Shown: positions 25,705 to 36,166, counted from the first letter of the stretch. The stretch: 40,671 nucleotides of DNA from Lysobacterales bacterium (GCA_021648125.1 JAKITK010000026.1:1-40671), one strand, 5' to 3'. The notes: generated from the sequence alone by a model not told the origin. A program made the numbers and translations.

Positions 25705-25810
25705 GTAGGGTGCGTTAAGCTTGCGAACGCACCGGCGTTTTCGGGTAATTCCAAAGTGGGTTAAATATTTATCGCCCGGTGCGTTACGCCTGCGGCTAAC
25801 AGCACCCTAC
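25705..25810. repeat. Inverted pair of GTAGGGTGCGTT-type repeats
   Basis: GTAGGGTGCGTTAAGC..GAACGCACCGG (25705-25735) and its imperfect complement (25776-25810, CCGGTGCGTTACGCC...AGCACCCTAC) lie head to head with 40 bases between. Each arm is itself internally palindromic (GTGCGTT ... AACGCAC). This is the common GTAGGGTGCG..GCACCCTAC repeat family of many proteobacteria. The left arm lies inside the non-conserved N-terminal extension possible for the acyltransferase. Confidence 0.65.
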
Positions 25811-25940
25811 ACTGGGGTGGCTTGGAGGGATCGCTCTTGCGCGGGGAATACATCCACCGGGGTAGCGTGAAAGGATCGCTCTTGCGCTTGGAATACTTGC
25901 ACCGAGGTAGTGTGGAGGGATCGCTCTGGCGCGTCCATGC
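25811..25940. repeat. Three-copy 45-bp tandem repeat
   Basis: Two full 45-bp copies (25811-25855, 25856-25900) and a partial third (25901 to about 25933) share a core of GGATCGCTCTTGCGC-type sequence and an ACCGGGGTAG-like border. No spacer separates them, so it is not a CRISPR. On the minus strand the array is an open frame of 43 codons from ATG 25938 to TAG 25807, starting MDAPERSLHTTS and repeating AQERS(F/L)xATPV about every 15 residues. A ribosome site is not obvious, and I treat the array as repetitive DNA. A 5-bp hairpin (CCTAC/GTAGG) lies on its right side, next to the groEL terminator. Confidence 0.75.
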
Positions 25941-25973
25941 GCTTCGTGATCTACCTACGTCCTTGTAGGCAAA

Positions 25974-25999
25974 AAAAACCCTGCCGGAGCAGGGTTTTT
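25974..25999 (-). terminator. Intrinsic terminator of groESL
   Basis: Read on the minus strand, AACCCTGC-TCCG-GCAGGGTT is an 8-bp stem (extended by A/T pairs) with a tetraloop, followed by a run of T residues from the A-tract at 25971-25978. It lies about 40 bases past the groEL stop. The opposite side also has T residues, so it may work in both directions. Confidence 0.85.
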
Positions 26000-26036
26000 A
26001 GGCTCAATGAGAGCAGGATTCAGCGAATAAATTCGC

Positions 26037-27698
<1,662 letters not shown>

Positions 27699-27733
27699 TC
27701 AATTCTTGTTGATTAAAATAGCTAAACTAATGT

Positions 27734-28024
27734 TTACAGATCGATAACAGCGATAATGTCGTCTTCACGCATTACCAGCAGCTCTTCGTCGTTTACTTTA
27801 ACTTCGGTACCGGAATATTTTCCGAACAACACTTGATCACCAACCTTCAGGTCAAGGGCACGAACATCTCCGTTTTCCAGGATTTTGCCATTGCCAACAG
27901 CCAGGATTTCACCCTTCATTGGTTTTTCTGTTGCCGAACCAGGAAGAGCGATACCACCGGGGGAAATCAGCTCTTCTTCCACTCTTTTGACGATTACACG
28001 ATCGTGCAAAGGACGAATTTTCAT
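27734..28024 (-). CDS. groS: Co-chaperonin GroES (10 kDa)
   Basis: GroES caps the GroEL ring during folding cycles. The 96-residue protein has [17 protein letters not shown], the mobile loop [66 protein letters not shown]. Length and sequence are normal. A ribosome site GGAG lies 8 bases before the ATG. It is the first gene of groESL, with about 115 bases of leader from the heat-shock promoter. Confidence 0.99.
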   Translation of the reverse strand: MKIRPLHDRVIVKRVEEELISPGGIALPGSATEKPMKGEILAVGNGKILENGDVRALDLKVGDQVLFGKYSGTEVKVNDEELLVMREDDIIAVIDL

Positions 28025-28146
28025 TGAAAGTCTCCAAATTGAATTAATAGTCTAGAAAAAATCGCTCGCTGGCAATTAAACCGCCTACGAGCAAAAACCT
28101 ATCACCAAAGTCATTAAAATCAAACTTTAGCGTGGTAACAGACAAC

Positions 28147-28174
28147 AAATGGGGTTTAGGCAGGCTAATTCAAG
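28147..28174 (-). promoter_or_regulatory. Sigma-32 (RpoH) heat-shock promoter of groESL
   Basis: On the minus strand CTTGAA (28174-28169), a 14-base spacer and CCCCATTT (28154-28147) match the RpoH consensus CTTGAAA-N13-15-CCCCATNT almost completely. It lies about 123 bases upstream of the groES start. No CIRCE inverted repeat (TTAGCACTC-N9-GAGTGCTAA) is visible, so regulation by HrcA is not indicated. Confidence 0.9.
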
Positions 28175-28410
28175 GTATGGGAGCATAAATATGCAAGAAA
28201 ACAGCGGAAATTTTCGAAACTATGGATAAAACTGACCAAACTGCTGTCCTAATGGCAGCTTTGCCAAATGTCGGCTACTGCGTGGCGACTAAACACCGAG
28301 CAGGATATGGCGTAAAATGCGCAGTATTCTATATAGAAGTCTAAATAAGACCCTGTATGGGCCGTTGTTCAAACTTGTTTCAGATTAAATCAACTAAGAG
28401 AAATCACTAC
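28175..28410. other. Divergent spacer between groESL promoter and dsbD
   Basis: This 236-base stretch lies between the heat-shock promoter and dsbD. A short frame from ATG 28222 to 28344 (40 codons) has no good ribosome site and no known family. A possible AT-rich promoter element (TCTATATAGAAG) lies about 80 bases before the dsbD start, with no convincing -35. I see no further feature. Confidence 0.4.
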
Positions 28411-30702
28411 ATGCTGAAGTCCCGATTCAACCTGCATAGATCATTACAGCTACTGTTGCTGACTGCTAGCCTATTATTGGCAGGCACTGCGCTAGCGATA
28501 AATCCCGATGAACTGCTGGATTATGACGAGGCTTTTTCACCCACAGTAACCGTGCTTGATGACAACACCCTTGGGATCACTTTTACCATTCAGCCTAAGT
28601 ATTATATGTACCGACGGTTTTTGGCTGCCAGTAGTGACTTGCCCGAAATAGAATTAGCAACGCCCGAACCGAGTCCGGGGGTAACAAAGTTCGATGATTT
28701 GCTGGGTGAAGAAGTCGAAACCTGGGGGCAAAAGATGGTGATGACGATTGCCATCACCAAACGACCTGCAACTGCCACGCAATTCACGCTCAAGCTGCGC
28801 TCCCAAGGTTGCCTTGAAAGTGTGCTGTGTTATCCACCGACAGTACAACAACTGACGGTGCAGTTACCCGCTATTGCGGCACCCATAAAACAAGCCTTAA
28901 CTACTCCATCTGGTTTGGGCGGGTTATTGGGACAAAGCAACAGCTTTGCCGGTGCCAAAGGTGCGGCATTGCAACCCGACCAGGCCTTTGTATTTGAGGC
29001 GCTGGCACTGGATGATAAACAGTTGTTGCTGCGCTTTACCCCAGAGCCTGGGTATTACTTATACAAAGATATGTTTAAGTTCCGGCTGGAGTCTGCCGGG
29101 GATATCAACATTATCAGCAGCCAGCTACCGACTGGCAAAATCAAAGACGACCCGGAATTTGGCATGGTTGAAGTTTACTTCGATCAAGTTGAGGTGCCGG
29201 TAAAACTTAGCCGTCCGGTCGGGCCGGCAACACCGCTAATAATTACTGCTGATTTCCAGGGCTGCCGTGACGGGGATATTTGTTATCCGCCGATGCAACG
29301 CAGTCTCAGTGTTGAGTTGCCGGCAGCAACTACCGCCAGTGTTGCTGATATCGCCAACCCCCTAGCCGACAATACTACTACCGCACCCGCCGTTGCTGAA
29401 CATGACAAGCTGGCGCAACTGTTATTGGACCACCCCTGGCGGGCTATGTTGGCTTTCCTTGGCCTGGGTTTATTATTGGCATTTACGCCCTGTGTTTTCC
29501 CCATGGTACCAATCCTCTCCGGAATCATCGCCGGTGAGGGTGACAAAATAACTACTCGCCGAGCCTTTGTCCTATCACTGGTTTATGTGCTGGCAATGGC
29601 GCTTACCTATACTGTTGTTGGTGTTTTAGCTGGCCTTTTTGGTAAAAACTTGCAAGCGGTCTTCCAGAACCCCTGGATACTCAGTAGTTTTGCTGGTGTT
29701 TTCGTGCTGTTATCACTTTCCATGTTCGGGTTTTATGAGTTACAACTGCCCGCCCGACTGCAAACCAAGCTCAGCGAAATGAGCAACCGCCAAGAAGGCG
29801 GTAAATTAGCCGGTGTCGCGATTATGGGTTTGCTCTCCGCCCTTATCGTCGGCCCCTGTGTAGCTCCGCCGCTGGCTGCCGCAATTATCGTTATTGGGAA
29901 TTCCGGTGACCCATTGCTCGGTGGCGGCGCTTTGTTTGCAATGTCGATGGGTATGGGTATTCCGTTGATTATTATCGGCACTACTGCCGGTAAACTACTG
30001 CCGCGCGCTGGCGCATGGATGGATGCAGTTAAGGCTGTCTTCGGTATCGGCTTGCTTGGCATGGCAATCTGGATGCTTGAGCGTATTCTCCCGGGTGGTG
30101 TAATTATGTTCCTCTGGGGCTCTTTGTTGCTGGCCTCGGGGATTTACCTGGGTGCACTGGAACCCTTGACCAGACCTATTAGCGGCTGGCAAAAACTGTG
30201 GAAATCTTTGGGCGTCATTTTGTTACTAATCGGCTCGCTTCAACTTATTGGCGCGCTTGCCGGTGGCGATGACTGGTCGCGACCACTGGCCAGCTTTAAA
30301 GGTTCCGGTAGCGCCCAAGAAGAAACCAGCCACCTGCAGTTTCGACCGATAAAAACCATTGCAGATATTAATGCGGCGATATTACAGGCCAACGCCCAAG
30401 GCAAAACTGTGATGTTAGATTTTTATGCTGATTGGTGTATTGAGTGCAAGCGCATGGAGCGAAACACCTTTTCTGATGCAGCAGTACAGGCAGCTCTTAA
30501 CAACACGGTGCTGTTGCAGGCGGATGTAACCGCCTATGACGCCACCGATGAAGCGCTGATAAAGCACTACGGACTCATCGGCCCGCCGGCTATTTTATTC
30601 TTTGACCTTAAGGGTAATGAGATTAAAAACTACCGCATGGTGGGATATATGTCCGCGAGTGACTTTTTGGCACACACCAATGCTGCCCTCGACCAGCGCT
30701 GA
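28411..30702 (+). CDS. dsbD: Thiol:disulfide interchange protein DsbD with two alpha domains
   Basis: DsbD carries electrons from cytoplasmic thioredoxin across the inner membrane to periplasmic thiol oxidoreductases. From ATG 28411 it has 763 residues, with a signal peptide LLLLTASLLLAGTALA and the mature part at INPDELL. The alpha domain occurs twice: C134/C140 in QGCLESVLCYPPT and C285/C291 in QGCRDGDICYPPM, both with the normal 6-residue spacing. The membrane beta domain follows with C361 (LAFTPCVFPMVPI) and C483 (VGPCVAPPLAA). The gamma thioredoxin domain has CIEC at 676-679 (ADWCIECKRME). E. coli DsbD is about 565 residues with a single alpha domain, so this is an enlarged variant. TlpA-like gene follows 5 bases later. 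Confidence 0.95.
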   Translation: MLKSRFNLHRSLQLLLLTASLLLAGTALAINPDELLDYDEAFSPTVTVLDDNTLGITFTIQPKYYMYRRFLAASSDLPEIELATPEPSPGVTKFDDLLGEEVETWGQKMVMTIAITKRPATATQFTLKLRSQGCLESVLCYPPTVQQLTVQLPAIAAPIKQALTTPSGLGGLLGQSNSFAGAKGAALQPDQAFVFEALALDDKQLLLRFTPEPGYYLYKDMFKFRLESAGDINIISSQLPTGKIKDDPEFGMVEVYFDQVEVPVKLSRPVGPATPLIITADFQGCRDGDICYPPMQRSLSVELPAATTASVADIANPLADNTTTAPAVAEHDKLAQLLLDHPWRAMLAFLGLGLLLAFTPCVFPMVPILSGIIAGEGDKITTRRAFVLSLVYVLAMALTYTVVGVLAGLFGKNLQAVFQNPWILSSFAGVFVLLSLSMFGFYELQLPARLQTKLSEMSNRQEGGKLAGVAIMGLLSALIVGPCVAPPLAAAIIVIGNSGDPLLGGGALFAMSMGMGIPLIIIGTTAGKLLPRAGAWMDAVKAVFGIGLLGMAIWMLERILPGGVIMFLWGSLLLASGIYLGALEPLTRPISGWQKLWKSLGVILLLIGSLQLIGALAGGDDWSRPLASFKGSGSAQEETSHLQFRPIKTIADINAAILQANAQGKTVMLDFYADWCIECKRMERNTFSDAAVQAALNNTVLLQADVTAYDATDEALIKHYGLIGPPAILFFDLKGNEIKNYRMVGYMSASDFLAHTNAALDQR

Positions 30703-30707
30703 ATAAT

Positions 30708-31259
30708 ATGCGCAAAATTGAACTTATATTGATGCTTTTTGTGGCTGCATTTATGGCGGCCGGCGGCTTTGCCCTGGCTAATTATTTTAACCGTGATGTG
30801 CCAATAGCGCCGACATCAACAAAAATTGTTGCCGACCTTACCGGCAAACCTACCCCGCATTACCGCCTTGGAGGCCTTGATGGCGCTATTTTCAGGCCTG
30901 AAGACTTTAACGGGCAAGTTGTTCTGTATAACTTTTGGGCCACTTGGTGCAGTCCCTGCGTAAAAGAAATGCCAATGTTACAGCGCGTCCACGATGACTA
31001 TTCGGCACAGGGTTTCACGGTAGTGGGAATTGCACTTGATGAAGTGCTGGCAGTGCGCGAATTTACCACAAAACTGAGCATTCACTACCCGATATTGGTT
31101 GGTGCGGATGATGTGATGCGGGTAAACCGTGATTTTGGCAATACCAGTGGTGCCCTGCCATACTCGGTATTGGTTGACCGTAAGGGAATCGTGCGCTGGT
31201 GGGACTGGGGTATTGTCGAAGAAGATGAGTTAATTACGCGTATCGAGGGGCTGCTTTAA
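30708..31259 (+). CDS. TlpA/ResA-like membrane-anchored thioredoxin
   Basis: A 183-residue protein with one N-terminal hydrophobic helix (IELILMLFVAAFMAAGGFALA) that anchors or exports it, and a periplasmic thioredoxin fold with the redox site WCSPC in YNFWATWCSPCVKEMPMLQ. The cis-proline is in ALPYSVLVDRKG. Family members reduce cytochrome c apoproteins or other thiols. Its start lies 5 bases behind dsbD, so DsbD is the likely electron donor. A classification as TlpA against DsbE is not resolved from the sequence. Confidence 0.92.
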   Translation: MRKIELILMLFVAAFMAAGGFALANYFNRDVPIAPTSTKIVADLTGKPTPHYRLGGLDGAIFRPEDFNGQVVLYNFWATWCSPCVKEMPMLQRVHDDYSAQGFTVVGIALDEVLAVREFTTKLSIHYPILVGADDVMRVNRDFGNTSGALPYSVLVDRKGIVRWWDWGIVEEDELITRIEGLL

Positions 31260-31320
31260 GCCTGCCAGACCCCAGCTAATTTTCACCATACGGTGGCGAA
31301 CTGTTTACATCTTCGCTTAA

Positions 31321-31349
31321 TTGCGTCAAAATCCCTTTCTTACTGTTAT
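31321..31349 (+). promoter_or_regulatory. Candidate sigma-70 promoter for aroQ-accBC-prmA
   Basis: TTGCGT (31321-31326), a 17-base spacer and TGTTAT (31344-31349) approximate the sigma-70 consensus and stand about 16 bases ahead of the aroQ ATG. The match is only moderate, and read-through from dsbD-tlpA (106-base gap) may also supply transcription. Confidence 0.3.
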
Positions 31350-31364
31350 TAGCACAAAAATGTT

Positions 31365-31811
31365 ATGGCGCATATTTTATTACTCAACGGCCCGAACCTA
31401 AACCTGCTAGGACAACGCGAACCTGGCTACTATGGTGAGCGTTCACTTAACGAAATAATTAAGCAGATGCAAGAGTTTGCGGAAAACTGCGGGCATCAGC
31501 TCGGACACTTGCAAGCCAATGCAGAGCACTTGTTGCTTGAGGCCATTCATCAGGCAGATAGGGACGGGGTCGATTATATTATCTTCAATCCGGCTGCATT
31601 TACACATACTTCTGTAGCACTGCGGGACGCTTTATGTGCAGTAGATATCCCTTTTATTGAAGTGCACCTTTCTAATATTCAGGCCCGCGAAGATTTTCGT
31701 AAACACTCGTACTTTTCCGATATCGCCATAGGCACTATCACGGGTTTTGCCGGCGACAGCTATTTGCTGGCTTTACAGGCTGTCATTAATCGCATGGAAG
31801 TAAACGAGTGA
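31365..31811 (+). CDS. aroQ: Type II 3-dehydroquinate dehydratase
   Basis: AroQ converts 3-dehydroquinate to 3-dehydroshikimate in the shikimate pathway. The 148-residue length is typical of the dodecameric type II enzyme. Visible are [19 protein letters not shown] with the catalytic arginine and tyrosine, [36 protein letters not shown] and [13 protein letters not shown]. It is followed by accB after 70 bases, the standard gammaproteobacterial order aroQ-accB-accC. Confidence 0.98.
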   Translation: MAHILLLNGPNLNLLGQREPGYYGERSLNEIIKQMQEFAENCGHQLGHLQANAEHLLLEAIHQADRDGVDYIIFNPAAFTHTSVALRDALCAVDIPFIEVHLSNIQAREDFRKHSYFSDIAIGTITGFAGDSYLLALQAVINRMEVNE

Positions 31812-31881
31812 TACATCTACCCAACGGCTGCATCAGTGCGCACAACCAATAGCAAACAATAGAAAACTAATAGGCAAAAAC

Positions 31882-32319
31882 ATGGACTTACGCAAAATTA
31901 AAAGCCTGATCGACCTGCTGGAAAACTCCAGCCTGGCAGAGCTTGAAATCATTGAAGGTAAAGAATCAGTACGCCTGACCCGGCAAACGACCAGCGTACC
32001 GGCAGCCGCAATTGCAGCAGCACCGCTTGTGGCCGAAAACAGTGTGCCGGTAGCCGCGGTTGATGAAACCCCGGAAATTCCAGAAAACGAACTGGTTCGT
32101 TCGCCAATGGTAGGTACTTATTATGCCTCCTCCACACCAGACGCTGAAGCTTTTGCAAAAGTTGGTCAGGAAATTTCTGTCGGTGACCCTCTGTGCATTA
32201 TTGAAGCCATGAAAATGTTCAATCAAATCGATGCCGAAGTCAGCGGCACTATCATCTCAGTACTGGTTGAGAACGGCCAGCCGATTGAATTTGATGAACC
32301 TTTGTTCGTCATTCGCTGA
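31882..32319 (+). CDS. accB: Acetyl-CoA carboxylase biotin carboxyl carrier protein
   Basis: AccB carries biotin and the carboxyl group between the biotin carboxylase (AccC) and carboxyltransferase parts of acetyl-CoA carboxylase, the first step of fatty-acid synthesis. The 145 residues have an N-terminal [22 protein letters not shown] region and a flexible Pro/Ala-rich linker. The biotinyl domain contains the biotinylation lysine K111 in EAMKM and the thumb segment [16 protein letters not shown]. accC starts 11 bases after the stop. Confidence 0.98.
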   Translation: MDLRKIKSLIDLLENSSLAELEIIEGKESVRLTRQTTSVPAAAIAAAPLVAENSVPVAAVDETPEIPENELVRSPMVGTYYASSTPDAEAFAKVGQEISVGDPLCIIEAMKMFNQIDAEVSGTIISVLVENGQPIEFDEPLFVIR

Positions 32320-32330
32320 GGACAACAAGC

Positions 32331-33692
32331 ATGCCTGTTTTTGAAAAGGTTGTTATCGCCAATCGTGGCGAAATTGCACTGCGTATCCTTCGCGCTTGTG
32401 AAACCATGGGGATTAAAACCGTTGCGGTTCACTCAACCGTAGACCGTAACCTGAAACATGTCGGCATGGCGGATGAGTCGGTTTGCATTGGTCCGGCTTC
32501 TTCGACCGATTCCTACCTGAGCATTCCCGCCATTATTGCGGCAGCTGAGGTTACTGATGCAGTTGCTGTACATCCCGGTTACGGTTTTCTAGCTGAAAAT
32601 GCCGACTTTGCCGAACGGTTGGAAGAAAGCGGCTTTGTGTTTATTGGTCCGCGTCCCGAAACCATTCGCCTGATGGGTGATAAAGTTTCAGCTATTCGTG
32701 CCATGCAGGAAGCCGGTGTTCCTTGTGTTCCAGGTTCTGATGGACCACTCGGCGATGACCCCGAAGAAAGCCTGCGCATTGCTGAACGCATTGGCTACCC
32801 TATTATTATTAAAGCATCCGGTGGCGGAGGCGGTCGCGGCATGCGGGTAGTACATACCGAGGCCCGTCTGATCAATGCCATTACCCTGACCCGTCAGGAA
32901 GCCGGTACAGTTTTTGGCAATCCAGAAGTGTATATGGAAAAATACCTGATGAATCCTCGGCATGTTGAAATTCAGGTGCTGGCCGATACATTAGGCAATG
33001 CGATTCATTTGGGTGAGCGGGATTGTTCCATGCAGCGCCGTCACCAAAAAGCCCTGGAAGAATCACCTGCACCTGGAATTACCCCCGCACAACGCGAAGC
33101 CATTGGTGCTGTGTGTGTTGCGGCTTGCAAGCGTATTGATTATCGCGGTGCCGGTACTTTTGAGTTTCTTTATGAAAACGAGGAATTCTATTTTATTGAA
33201 ATGAACACCCGAATTCAGGTAGAACACTGTGTCACCGAACAAGTCACCGGGGTGGATTTAGTCACCGAGCAAATCCGTATAGCCGCCGGCCTGCCGCTAA
33301 GTTATACCCAAGACGATATCCAACTTCGCGGCCATGCAATTGAGTGCCGAATTAACGCTGAAGATGCCGAGAGCTTTATTCCCTCACCCGGCGTGGTGCA
33401 GTATTTCCATGCGCCCGGCGGTCCTGGCATCCGCATAGACACCCATCTTTATGACGGTTATCGGGTGCCACCCAATTATGATTCTATGATCGGCAAGTTG
33501 ATTGGTTATGGGGCTAACCGTGAAGAATGTATAGCCCGGCTTAAAGTTGCGCTGGATGAAATGGTCCTGGAAGGCATCAATACTAATATTCCATTGCATA
33601 AATGGGTGCTGCGTGATGAAGGCTTTAGGCGTGGTGGTTTTAACATCCATTACCTCGAAAAGCGTCTGGCAGAACGCGCTGAAGCAAAATAA
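32331..33692 (+). CDS. accC: Acetyl-CoA carboxylase, biotin carboxylase subunit
   Basis: AccC uses ATP and bicarbonate to carboxylate biotin on AccB. The 453-residue protein has [17 protein letters not shown], the [15 protein letters not shown] motif, the glycine-rich lid [29 protein letters not shown], and the ATP-grasp catalytic segment [18 protein letters not shown]. Length and motifs are complete. It follows accB and precedes prmA by 19 bases, all in one operon. Confidence 0.98.
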   Translation: MPVFEKVVIANRGEIALRILRACETMGIKTVAVHSTVDRNLKHVGMADESVCIGPASSTDSYLSIPAIIAAAEVTDAVAVHPGYGFLAENADFAERLEESGFVFIGPRPETIRLMGDKVSAIRAMQEAGVPCVPGSDGPLGDDPEESLRIAERIGYPIIIKASGGGGGRGMRVVHTEARLINAITLTRQEAGTVFGNPEVYMEKYLMNPRHVEIQVLADTLGNAIHLGERDCSMQRRHQKALEESPAPGITPAQREAIGAVCVAACKRIDYRGAGTFEFLYENEEFYFIEMNTRIQVEHCVTEQVTGVDLVTEQIRIAAGLPLSYTQDDIQLRGHAIECRINAEDAESFIPSPGVVQYFHAPGGPGIRIDTHLYDGYRVPPNYDSMIGKLIGYGANREECIARLKVALDEMVLEGINTNIPLHKWVLRDEGFRRGGFNIHYLEKRLAERAEAK

Positions 33693-33711
33693 CTAAGCGG
33701 CATTTACAGAC

Positions 33712-34599
33712 ATGAATTGGCTTGAAGTTCGCATTAAAATCCGCGAATCTCAGCTTGAAGCACTGGAAAACCAGTTGCTTGAGCTTGGTGCGCTTGCGGT
33801 CACCCTGACCGATAGTGAAGACCACCCACTACTGGAACCCGGTGTTGATCAAACCCCGCTGTGGCCTAAATTAACCGTGACTGGTTTGTTCCCAGGTGAG
33901 ACCAAAAAAAAGCCCATCACCAATCACCTAAACCGCCTGAGTTTTATCCAGCATGCCAGCGATATTAGTTTTTCCAAGTTGCAGGATCAAGCCTGGGAAC
34001 GCAGCTGGATGGCGCGCTTTAAAACCATGTGTTTTGGAAAAAACCTGTGGATTGTTCCCAGCACCACGGCAAAATCAGAATACCCTAGCGATCCTGGGGC
34101 AGTTATTATTCAGCTGGATCCCGGCCTAGCTTTCGGTACCGGCACCCACCCGACCACAGCACTTTGCTTGGAATGGATTGATGCACAGGATTTTAGCGGT
34201 AAAACCGTTATTGATTATGGTTGCGGTTCGGGAATTCTGGCGATTGCCGCTGCACTCAAAGGCGCGAAAATGGTTTATGCCATCGATAATGATCCGCAGG
34301 CGATTCTGGCTACCAATGAAAACGCGCGCAGGAATGATGTCTGTACACAAGTTATCGCCGGAATGCCAGAGCTTGAAACCCCGCCAGCAGATATCCTCTT
34401 AGCCAATATTCTTGCACTGCCATTAATCGAAATGGCAGCGCAATTAGTTGGCAGGCTTAAACCGCAAAGCCCGATTGTACTTTGCGGAATCCTTGAAGAG
34501 CAACAGGCACAAGTGGTTGCGGCCTATCAGGAGCTTTGTAACAACATAGATTGCCAAAGCAATGCAGAATGGATCAGGCTGGCGGCGATTACTCGGTGA
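33712..34599 (+). CDS. prmA: Ribosomal protein L11 methyltransferase
   Basis: PrmA trimethylates lysines and the N-terminus of ribosomal protein L11 with SAM. The 295 residues have the N-terminal L11-binding domain (WLEVRIKIRESQLEALENQLLELGALAVT), the WERSWMARFKTMCFG linker, and LAFGTGTHPTTALCLEW. The SAM motif I is VIDYGCGSGILAIAAALKGA, with NILALPLIEMA further on. It ends the aroQ-accBC operon and converges on the sulfotransferase gene 16 bases away. Confidence 0.98.
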   Translation: MNWLEVRIKIRESQLEALENQLLELGALAVTLTDSEDHPLLEPGVDQTPLWPKLTVTGLFPGETKKKPITNHLNRLSFIQHASDISFSKLQDQAWERSWMARFKTMCFGKNLWIVPSTTAKSEYPSDPGAVIIQLDPGLAFGTGTHPTTALCLEWIDAQDFSGKTVIDYGCGSGILAIAAALKGAKMVYAIDNDPQAILATNENARRNDVCTQVIAGMPELETPPADILLANILALPLIEMAAQLVGRLKPQSPIVLCGILEEQQAQVVAAYQELCNNIDCQSNAEWIRLAAITR

Positions 34600-34615
34600 T
34601 TCAATAATTCAACAG

Positions 34616-35269
34616 CTAAACGATAATATCCGCCACTCGCTCAAACAATTCAATATCCAGTGCGTTGGCCTGAACCACCTGCGTCAACTGAGCCGCTGAA
34701 ATTTCAGCCCGGGCTTGGTTGTCGCCAATGTTTTTATGGGGAACCTGATACGCAGCCCAGCCCAGTCGAGTAGTTGCCGCACGCACAAACGCCTCAAACT
34801 GCTCTACTTTCCCCACCAGTGCAAATTTTCGTAAGCGCTTTTCCGCTTGCTCCACATTGGCCCGGCAAGGCTCGCCGTCTATACCCGCCAAGCGTCGAAC
34901 AAACAGATTTCGGTAGTGGCGTGCCTGCGGGTTTTCACACATTTCACGCAGACCGTCTTGCTTGTTGATGAGTGCATGCAAGGGGTGTTCATACCTACGG
35001 ATATGCTGATAGTTTGAGAGAAACCTGTCTACCGGGTCACGCAATAAAGTGATATAACTACACTCCCGATCCGTTAACTGGCGGTGCAAACCGTAATACA
35101 TATGCCCGTGCAGGCAAGCAACACCTAGCTCGGGAGGACTAAACGCCAACGGGTCCTCTGGATAACCCGGATCATACAGCTCAAATGCCAGGCCATACTG
35201 TTGTCGTAACAGAGCCTCCATTGAAGTCCCGCCGCATTTTTCCATGTGCATAGAAATTAACATCGACAT
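34616..35269 (-). CDS. Sulfotransferase family protein
   Basis: A 217-residue protein whose first motif, MEKCGGTSMEALLRQQYG (near residue 9), matches the 5'-phosphosulfate loop of PAPS-dependent sulfotransferases of the heparan-type family (Pfam PF03567). LLRDPVDRFLSNYQHIRR (about residues 74-91) is the 3'-phosphate site. PAPS would supply sulfate for a carbohydrate or lipid acceptor. The short length fits bacterial members. Three ATG codons occur in the first 9 residues and the start is uncertain. It ends the four-gene minus cassette (36 bases or less between genes), whose other members also modify surface molecules. Confidence 0.82.
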   Translation of the reverse strand: MSMLISMHMEKCGGTSMEALLRQQYGLAFELYDPGYPEDPLAFSPPELGVACLHGHMYYGLHRQLTDRECSYITLLRDPVDRFLSNYQHIRRYEHPLHALINKQDGLREMCENPQARHYRNLFVRRLAGIDGEPCRANVEQAEKRLRKFALVGKVEQFEAFVRAATTRLGWAAYQVPHKNIGDNQARAEISAAQLTQVVQANALDIELFERVADIIV

Positions 35270-35275
35270 ATCCAG

Positions 35276-36166
35276 TTACTCTTCCTGCTTGAATTCTGAA
35301 TTCAAAAAGGCCGAATACTGCCCCCAGAGCTGCCAAGCCGCAGAATCATGCCGAATAAACGGATCAAAAAATGCCGCTAGTTCCTGGATAGATTCCTTCA
35401 GGTTTGATTCCTGAGCAATGGGTGTACCGATGTGCAATTGCCTGCGGCCCGTCTCAAAATCAACCATCATCACATAAGGCACAACCGGCCGATTGAGTTG
35501 TTTGGCAAGCGCTACAACGCCGTTAACAAAATAAGTTGGGCGCCCTAGAAACTCTACATGAAAAGCATTTATGTTCTTCCCTTTGGGTACATCGATCATT
35601 GAAAGTTGGTTGTTGCCTGCGGCAAGACTGGCTTTAAAGCGTTCTGTGAAGCCTTTTCCCGTGTAGGTAACCGCGGCACCCTGGGCGCGCAACACAGCTT
35701 TTTCATAAGCCCTTAAATACACCTGCATAGGCCAGGAAAAGGCTTTTTGCCATTCATCAAAAGGTCGCATAATTAAGGAAATTGGGGAGGCGTTCACACG
35801 GATATGCCGTAATGCCCAAAACCCTGCGCCAAAATGCATGCTATTGGCGATAAACGGCGTGTTGTCCGGCCATTTACCAAAAACATCAATATGTCGCACC
35901 ATCCATGCATCACCGCGGAACCTGCTTAACCAGGGGTCTACCGCATCAATAATTTTATACATTCTGTAATGGCGGCACCAAACTTCATCGGCGACAAATT
36001 GGCCGGTTTGCTCTACGCCGGTCACTGCTTGCTGTGTTTCTTGCTTAAATAACCAACTGAAGCGCGACATAACCCGCGCCAAACGAAAAAACAGCCCCCA
36101 CGGCAATATCACTGCCAATGCAGGCAGTACAATCAAACCGGTTATTTGTCCGCGTAAACCAATCAT
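35276..36166 (-). CDS. LPLAT/HtrB-like acyltransferase
   Basis: The 296-residue protein resembles lysophospholipid or lipid A acyltransferases, with the core segment FIANSMHFGAGFWALRHIRV (H111), then LIMRPFDEW, SMIDVPKG and RPVVPYVMMVDF as the acceptor side. In LpxL enzymes the histidine is followed five residues later by an acidic residue (HxxxxE/D); here that position is F116. A hydrophobic stretch at residues 8-27 suggests an inner-membrane anchor. The start overlaps the deacetylase stop by ATGA. Acyl donor and acceptor are not known. It could be a divergent active enzyme or one that has lost the canonical dyad. Confidence 0.7.
   Translation of the reverse strand: MIGLRGQITGLIVLPALAVILPWGLFFRLARVMSRFSWLFKQETQQAVTGVEQTGQFVADEVWCRHYRMYKIIDAVDPWLSRFRGDAWMVRHIDVFGKWPDNTPFIANSMHFGAGFWALRHIRVNASPISLIMRPFDEWQKAFSWPMQVYLRAYEKAVLRAQGAAVTYTGKGFTERFKASLAAGNNQLSMIDVPKGKNINAFHVEFLGRPTYFVNGVVALAKQLNRPVVPYVMMVDFETGRRQLHIGTPIAQESNLKESIQELAAFFDPFIRHDSAAWQLWGQYSAFLNSEFKQEE

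Noticed and set aside
25659-25754. 32-residue N-terminal extension of the LpxL-type protein
   Set aside because: It is translated from a repeat arm (25705-25735) and does not resemble the acyltransferase family.
25811-25940. CRISPR-like array
   Set aside because: The 45-bp copies abut each other with no unique spacers and no cas genes are present.
28222-28344. 40-codon plus-strand frame before dsbD
   Set aside because: No ribosome site, no recognised family, and it lies in a divergent promoter region.
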